This document shows, in pieces, positions 6,764-10,825 of a stretch of 10,825 bases of DNA. Below the pieces are notes generated by a model, which searched no databases, was not told the origin of the DNA, and saw only the letters and a program-made list of their open reading frames with translations. Position numbers and translations under genes: made by a program. The DNA is from GCA-002713455 sp964428745 (GTDB taxonomy: Bacteria > Fidelibacterota > Marinisomatia > Marinisomatales > TCS55), in contig CAYRYZ010000046.1 in assembly GCA_964428745.1 (NCBI GenBank), positions 1 through 10,825 of the forward strand. The letters are read 5' to 3'. Position 1 is the stretch's first letter, and every line of letters starts with the position of its first letter.

Positions 6764-7528
6764 TTAAGATATCATAAGTGTAGTAATGCCAAGTGAGATA
6801 CAATAATACCCAAAAAAATGAAGTTTCCCACTTTCTAGGATTCCTAGTAACCATTTTAGAGATATGTACCCTACAATAAATGAACTGACTAGTGCCGCAA
6901 ACAAAATGTTATATGATATTTGTGTAGGTTGGTCAACCAGATCAATCGCTGTAATCAGTCCGGCTCCTGAAATTATTGGAATTGCAAGTAAAAATGAAAA
7001 TTTTGCTGCATCTTTGGGATTCAAACCAAGTAATGTCCCAATTGTTATTGTCATGCCAGATCGAGAAATACCAGGTATAATTGCTAATGCTTGAGATAAA
7101 CCAATCAACAAGCTCTTATTTATACTTATTGATGATTTCTTTGTTTTTATCTTATTTGATAAAAATAGGATAAATCCAGTAAAAATTAAAGAAACTGATA
7201 CCAGTTTAATTGATTCAAAGAATTCTGAAATAAATGTTTTAGCGCCCACTCCAATAACTGCTGCTGGTATAGTACCAATAAATAAAAAAATAATATATTT
7301 TTTGGTTAATGGTTCCTTAAATCCCAATAATATTTTAATAATTTCTTTCCTGTAAATAATTATTACACTTAATAATGTGCCAAGGTGTGTAACTACTTCA
7401 ATAATGTTTCCTGGCAGTTCAAGCCCCAATAATGACTGAGCAATGACTAGGTGGCCTGAGCTACTAATTGGAAGGAACTCAGTAATACCCTGAATTGAAC
7501 CAAGCATTATTGCATCAAATAATGACAT
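6764..7528 (-). CDS. uppP: Undecaprenyl-diphosphatase UppP (BacA)
   Basis: The enzyme removes a phosphate from undecaprenyl pyrophosphate to regenerate the carrier for peptidoglycan and surface glycans, and is known for bacitracin resistance when overproduced. I start it at the ATG at 7528 (MSLFDAIMLGSIQGITEFL), giving 254 residues, close to the usual 255-275; a TTG at 7543 would add five residues. Motif 1, GITEFLPISSSGHL, is at about 14-27 with the catalytic-type Glu17 and the serine/histidine cluster. Motif 2, PGISRSGMT, is at about 152-160 with the conserved Arg. Several hydrophobic segments are spread along the protein, as expected for this polytopic inner-membrane enzyme. It lies 28 bases after the PgeF-family gene and one base before holA. 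All expected motif residues are present. Confidence 0.97.
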   Translation of the reverse strand: MSLFDAIMLGSIQGITEFLPISSSGHLVIAQSLLGLELPGNIIEVVTHLGTLLSVIIIYRKEIIKILLGFKEPLTKKYIIFLFIGTIPAAVIGVGAKTFISEFFESIKLVSVSLIFTGFILFLSNKIKTKKSSISINKSLLIGLSQALAIIPGISRSGMTITIGTLLGLNPKDAAKFSFLLAIPIISGAGLITAIDLVDQPTQISYNILFAALVSSFIVGYISLKWLLGILESGKLHFFGYYCISLGITTLMIS

Positions 7529-7556
7529 CAGATTATGTACCAATTAATAAGTAATT

Positions 7557-8231
7557 CTAATACCATCCTGCTACAGCAACCATTCTACCAGAGGATTCTC
7601 CTTGTCGTCTAAATGAAAAATAATTATTGTTGCAATGGGTACAATTATTATCAACAAAAATATTATCCTTGGATATACCTGAATGAACCAATTGGTCATA
7701 TACTACCATTTTCAGATCTAACATAAATTTTGAATTTTTATAGCTAATAGAATATTTGGAGTTAAATAGTTTAGCAACTTGATTATCAACTTCAAAACAA
7801 CATTTATTAATAGATGGACCAATAACGGCCTTAATATCTAATGGATTAGCTCCCAATGATTTTAAATTATTTATTGCAATAGCTGAAATATTATCTTTTG
7901 CGCCTCTCCAACCTGAGTGAACCAGTGCTAAATAATTTGTTTTGGTACATAATAGGAATAAGGGCACACAATCTGCTACAAGTAGACTTAATACAAAAAC
8001 TTTGTTTATTGAAATTATACCATCTGTATCCTTGTAGACCCCAGATCGATCTATAATTGATATATTTTTTGAGTGAGTTTGATGGGGTATTACTAGATTA
8101 GTATCATCAAGCGAAAATTGAGATACGAATGATTTTCGCTTCTCCAAAATTTTATAATTATAATCGTTATGGGAGATACATGCTACAAATTTGTCTTTTC
8201 CAAAATGTTGAGAATAATCTGTATAATTCAA
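7557..8231 (-). CDS. pgeF: PgeF/YfiH family protein (multicopper polyphenol oxidase/laccase domain; purine nucleoside and murein-editing family)
   Basis: A 224-residue single-domain protein, slightly shorter than E. coli YfiH. Family motifs are intact: HQTHS (50-54), DTDGI (68-72), ADCVPLFLL (86-94), VHSGWRG (104-110), IGPSINKCCFEV (137-148) and THCNNNYFSFRR (198-209). The three expected zinc ligands would be His53, Cys88 and His105. Relatives are reported to act on adenosine and inosine. E. coli PgeF is reported to correct peptidoglycan precursors carrying the wrong first amino acid; the older laccase label is doubtful. The start is a TTG at 8231, eight bases after the previous stop. No ATG lies before residue 170, and the sequence after this TTG aligns well with the family N-terminus. 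Its place next to uppP and the LpoA-like gene agrees with a murein role, which I infer. Confidence 0.92.
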   Translation of the reverse strand: MNYTDYSQHFGKDKFVACISHNDYNYKILEKRKSFVSQFSLDDTNLVIPHQTHSKNISIIDRSGVYKDTDGIISINKVFVLSLLVADCVPLFLLCTKTNYLALVHSGWRGAKDNISAIAINNLKSLGANPLDIKAVIGPSINKCCFEVDNQVAKLFNSKYSISYKNSKFMLDLKMVVYDQLVHSGISKDNIFVDNNCTHCNNNYFSFRRQGESSGRMVAVAGWY

Positions 8232-8239
8232 TTTGTTTA

Positions 8240-10111
8240 TTACTCGTGATTAAAAATTGTATTTAGTGAATCTCTGATAAATATTCCTTTATGAAGAAAT
8301 CTATTTCCATCAAATTCTAATACCTGTGAGGCTGAATTAATTTTATTATTATTTACTGAAGGTAAATAATAATAACCTTTACCTACTTGATATTCATTAT
8401 TCTCTAGAGATTTTAATAGGGTATTTCTTTTAGTATCCTTCATATTTAAGCTAATAAGTAACCTGGCGGTATTAAATCCTCTATGGTAAGCATTATATAG
8501 TTTAGAATCATAATCAATAGAATCATTCGAAGCATTATAAAAATCAGAAATAATTGTTAATCCCTTCAAATGAGGTCCGATATTTTCTTTTTTTAAAATA
8601 TCTAAATTTTTCCAATTTAAATTACCAATTATTTTAGTATCTAAATTGTACATTGGTAATTGTGTTCCCAAAAATTCGACCTCACCGTATCTAATAGGTA
8701 GGTAAATTCCTTTAATTGTTTCCAAAACAACTTTAGCAGAATCAGATGATGTCATTATTTGTTCCTTTGTTTTTGGCAAATTAAAATAATCATCTACTGA
8801 TACATCAAATAATGCGTCTATGCTATCAATTTCCATTCCTAAGGCTTCATCAAAATCTTCTTTTTCATTTAATAAATCAAAAGCAACTTTTCTTAAATGT
8901 TTGAACTGTCTTCGAAGATTTTTTGGCTCGCCAGAATACCAAACAGTTGTTATAACTCTAGCACCCAATCGATCGACTTCTTCGATAAATGCATCAACCT
9001 GTATTTCACCATATTCATCAGCGGGGGCAATAACTGCAAGGCTATCTAGGCCTAAACTTCTTACGGCATAATTTGCTGCATTCTTAGCATCAATCGAGAT
9101 AGTAGAGTGAGTTAGAAAAGTTTCTTCATGTATTCTACTTAAATCATTAAATCGATATTCACTAAGCAATACCGGAATATCAGTTGTACTTAAAGCACTA
9201 ATAATTGCTAGTGTCGTTTGATTATCAGCTTGAAGCACTAAGCCTGATATTTGATCTATTTCTTCAAGTTTTTTTGAGATGTTGACAGCACTTAGATTAC
9301 TACTTTTGGTGTCATTTACTATTATTGACAGTCTTTTACTGTTTAAATCATCTGACTTTTCTCCTTTGAGAAATCCATTTAGAAATGCATTACCTTCACC
9401 AGATTGATTACCAGTTAAGGGTAATATTAGACCTATTGTTAAAGTAGTAGATGGTAATCTATATGACGCTTTCAAAAGACTGTCAAAAAAAGTATTATAA
9501 ATTTTCGGCAAAGATGCTTTAGTTATTTTACTCAAAGCAAGTGCTGCATCGTCAGGACGGCCATTTAATAGATCAATATTTGCCTGAGCAATTAAATGTA
9601 TATTTTGAGATTCAACACTATTTGAGATAATCATCAATTCTTCAATCAGAGAAGATGGGAGTTCAAACTGAACCAAACGAAATAACTTTTTATGAATTTT
9701 TTCTTTATACTCATTTGATGTTGACAGATCTAGTACACGATGGTACATCCTATAAGCGCTAGAATAATTGGACTCGTTAATATATAAGTCACCCAAACTA
9801 TCCATAATATTTGGCATATAATCACTTTGAGGAAAATCTAATAAAAATTGCTTAGCGGATTGCTTAGCATTTTCAAATTTATTTAATCCTATATGTGTTT
9901 TCATTAGCAATAATAATGTTGCTTCTTTATAAACGCCTGGATCTTCAGATAAAATTTCTTGAAGAATTGTTTCGCAATTCTCATATTTCCCATCATCATA
10001 GCTTGCGACTGCTTGATTAAATTTTCTTTCAAACCTTTGTTTTTGCATCCAGCTTTGCCCAAGCAGTATGCTAAAAAACGATAATAATATGATAGTTTTT
10101 AAAAAGTTCAT
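8240..10111 (-). CDS. LpoA/LppC-like periplasmic protein: TPR region plus type I periplasmic-binding fold
   Basis: A 623-residue protein starting at the ATG at 10111, two bases past a tandem TAA TAA. Residues 1-19 are a signal peptide (MNFLKTIILLSFFSILLG), without a lipobox cysteine. Residues about 28-215 are helical repeats of TPR type (FNQAVASYDDGKYENCETIL, then SLGDLYINESNYSSAYRMYHRVL). Residues about 223-600 form a receptor-ligand/Leu-Ile-Val-binding fold: TIGLILPLTGNQSGEGNAFL is the first strand and ligand loop, LAVIAPADEYGEIQVDAF the start of the second lobe, and IYLPIRYGEVEFLGTQL a later strand. TPR followed by this fold is the layout of LpoA, which activates penicillin-binding protein PBP1A from the outer membrane in gammaproteobacteria. 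Here the protein would be soluble or otherwise retained, since lipidation is not predicted. An amino-acid-type ABC solute receptor is the main alternative, but no transporter genes are nearby and the TPR part speaks against it. Confidence 0.85.
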   Translation of the reverse strand: MNFLKTIILLSFFSILLGQSWMQKQRFERKFNQAVASYDDGKYENCETILQEILSEDPGVYKEATLLLLMKTHIGLNKFENAKQSAKQFLLDFPQSDYMPNIMDSLGDLYINESNYSSAYRMYHRVLDLSTSNEYKEKIHKKLFRLVQFELPSSLIEELMIISNSVESQNIHLIAQANIDLLNGRPDDAALALSKITKASLPKIYNTFFDSLLKASYRLPSTTLTIGLILPLTGNQSGEGNAFLNGFLKGEKSDDLNSKRLSIIVNDTKSSNLSAVNISKKLEEIDQISGLVLQADNQTTLAIISALSTTDIPVLLSEYRFNDLSRIHEETFLTHSTISIDAKNAANYAVRSLGLDSLAVIAPADEYGEIQVDAFIEEVDRLGARVITTVWYSGEPKNLRRQFKHLRKVAFDLLNEKEDFDEALGMEIDSIDALFDVSVDDYFNLPKTKEQIMTSSDSAKVVLETIKGIYLPIRYGEVEFLGTQLPMYNLDTKIIGNLNWKNLDILKKENIGPHLKGLTIISDFYNASNDSIDYDSKLYNAYHRGFNTARLLISLNMKDTKRNTLLKSLENNEYQVGKGYYYLPSVNNNKINSASQVLEFDGNRFLHKGIFIRDSLNTIFNHE

Positions 10112-10114
10112 TTA

Positions 10115-10825
10115 TTAATTAGAGATATCCTTAAGTATCAATCCTTTAGGGTCAAGTGCTCCTATTTTTTGCGGTTTACTTTCAAAGTTAAACTTATATG
10201 ATTGTATTCTTTTATCAATTCTTATTGATTTGCAGTTTTCTATTCCCCAACAGATTTCTGTTGGTATGATAAATATGGGCCACTCATTTTTCTGTATTTG
10301 TGAGATTTTAACACTTAGTAATCCATTGCTTCCTTCACTATAATTCCATTTCTCTTCATAAGAAATAATTGGAAATCCAGGCTTGTAAAGCCATTGTTCA
10401 AAAAACCAATCCAAATTTTCTCCTTTAATATTTTCCATGACAGATTGAAAATCCTTTGTCATTGCGGTTTTATATTTATAAAGTTCATAATATTTCCTTA
10501 TACCATTAAAAAATAATTCATCTCCCATATATCCTCTAAGCATATGTAAAACCCAACCACCTTTTGGATAATTATTAGAATTAAGTAGTTTAAAAAGATC
10601 TTTATTTTCTGGATCAATAATTGGACGATTAGTATTTATTGAATTAACTATTCTTTTCCTATTATTTTCCATTTTATCTTGAAAAATCTTTTCACCATCT
10701 TCGTATTCAAAAAACAAATTTCCAAAATATGTTGCAAAACCTTCCGATAACCATAAATGATTCCAATCAGCTTCTGTAACTGAATCACCAAACCATTGAT
10801 GAGCAATTTCATGAGAAACAGTACC
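10115..10825 (-). CDS. M1 family zinc aminopeptidase, C-terminal part (cut by window edge)
   Basis: The frame is open from the right edge to a TAA at 10115, giving 236 visible residues; the N-terminal part lies outside. It begins GTVSHEIAHQWFGD: the HEXXH zinc motif is at 10799-10813 and the third ligand, the Glu of NHLWLSEGF, follows after the 18-residue spacing of M1 enzymes. NNYPKGGWVLHMLR holds the transition-state tyrosine expected in a Y-x-KG setting, and EQWLYKPGFP marks the end of the catalytic domain. About 85 residues of beta-rich sequence follow, so this is a short M1 form without the large helical C-terminal domain of PepN. An apparent start at 10717 is only an internal TTG. Such enzymes trim N-terminal residues from peptides. 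Whether it is exported cannot be seen without its N-terminus. Three bases separate its stop from the LpoA-like gene. Confidence 0.95.
   Translation of the reverse strand, partial: GTVSHEIAHQWFGDSVTEADWNHLWLSEGFATYFGNLFFEYEDGEKIFQDKMENNRKRIVNSINTNRPIIDPENKDLFKLLNSNNYPKGGWVLHMLRGYMGDELFFNGIRKYYELYKYKTAMTKDFQSVMENIKGENLDWFFEQWLYKPGFPIISYEEKWNYSEGSNGLLSVKISQIQKNEWPIFIIPTEICWGIENCKSIRIDKRIQSYKFNFESKPQKIGALDPKGLILKDISN

Noticed and set aside
6835..6847. Short palindrome CTAGGA-T-TCCTAG that could be a hairpin or operator
   Set aside because: It is inside the uppP coding sequence, has a one-base centre that cannot form a loop without losing pairs, lacks a T run, and is likely chance.
6864..7094. 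Plus-strand reading frame of 76 residues
   Set aside because: It lies opposite uppP, whose catalytic motif 2 is encoded on the minus strand across the same bases.
8820..9071. Plus-strand reading frame of 83 residues
   Set aside because: It is antisense to the LpoA-like gene, serine- and lysine-rich as expected of a shadow frame, and has no supporting ribosome binding site.
1..10825. Mobile element, phage, CRISPR or defence system
   Set aside because: There are no transposase, integrase, terminal repeats, spaced repeats or defence domains; composition looks even and genes are collinear housekeeping and envelope genes.

Overview
This AT-rich window (roughly two-thirds or more A+T by eye) is a densely packed chromosomal segment in which every gene I can support lies on the minus strand, so transcription runs from high to low coordinates. 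The gene content is that of a Gram-negative, outer-membrane-bearing bacterium: lipoprotein signal peptides, an LpoA-like periplasmic protein, a LolB-like lipoprotein and an ECF sigma/anti-sigma pair. Low GC, very tight spacing and protein style suggest an uncultured marine lineage of the FCB group, such as Ca. Marinimicrobia (SAR406). That assignment is inference. A 100-N scaffold gap (3483-3582) suggests a metagenomic or single-cell assembly.

Block 1 (10825 down to 4628) looks like one operon of seven genes: the C-terminal part of an M1 metallopeptidase, a TPR plus periplasmic-binding-fold protein resembling LpoA/LppC, a PgeF/YfiH multicopper-polyphenol-oxidase-family protein, UppP (undecaprenyl-diphosphatase), HolA (DNA polymerase III delta), an ECF sigma factor and its membrane anti-sigma factor. 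Junctions range from an 8-base overlap to a gap of about 28 bases. A strong hairpin terminator (4573-4613) closes the block. Three of the genes point to peptidoglycan: lipid carrier recycling, precursor editing and possible synthase activation. The sigma pair could therefore answer to envelope state.

Block 2 (4562 to 3583) is a membrane-anchored protein with two GAF domains whose C-terminus is lost in the gap. Block 3 (3482 down to 1) is a second tight run: a TPR lipoprotein, a LolB/DUF4292-like lipoprotein, a family 2 glycosyltransferase of the dolichol-phosphate-mannose-synthase/GtrB type, and the start of a GT4-type glycosyltransferase cut by the window edge. It suggests outer-membrane lipoprotein or surface-glycan work.

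An apparent 902-residue reading frame joining the GAF protein to the TPR lipoprotein passes through the Ns. I treat it as an artefact and annotate two genes. Several starts appear to be non-ATG (TTG, possibly CTG). There is no clear sign of a mobile element, CRISPR array, tRNA or rRNA, and no non-coding stretch above 300 bases apart from possible sequence missing in the gap. I did not find a clearly new system. The best leads are the cysteine-free anti-sigma factor inside an envelope operon and the TPR/LolB-like/glycosyltransferase cassette.
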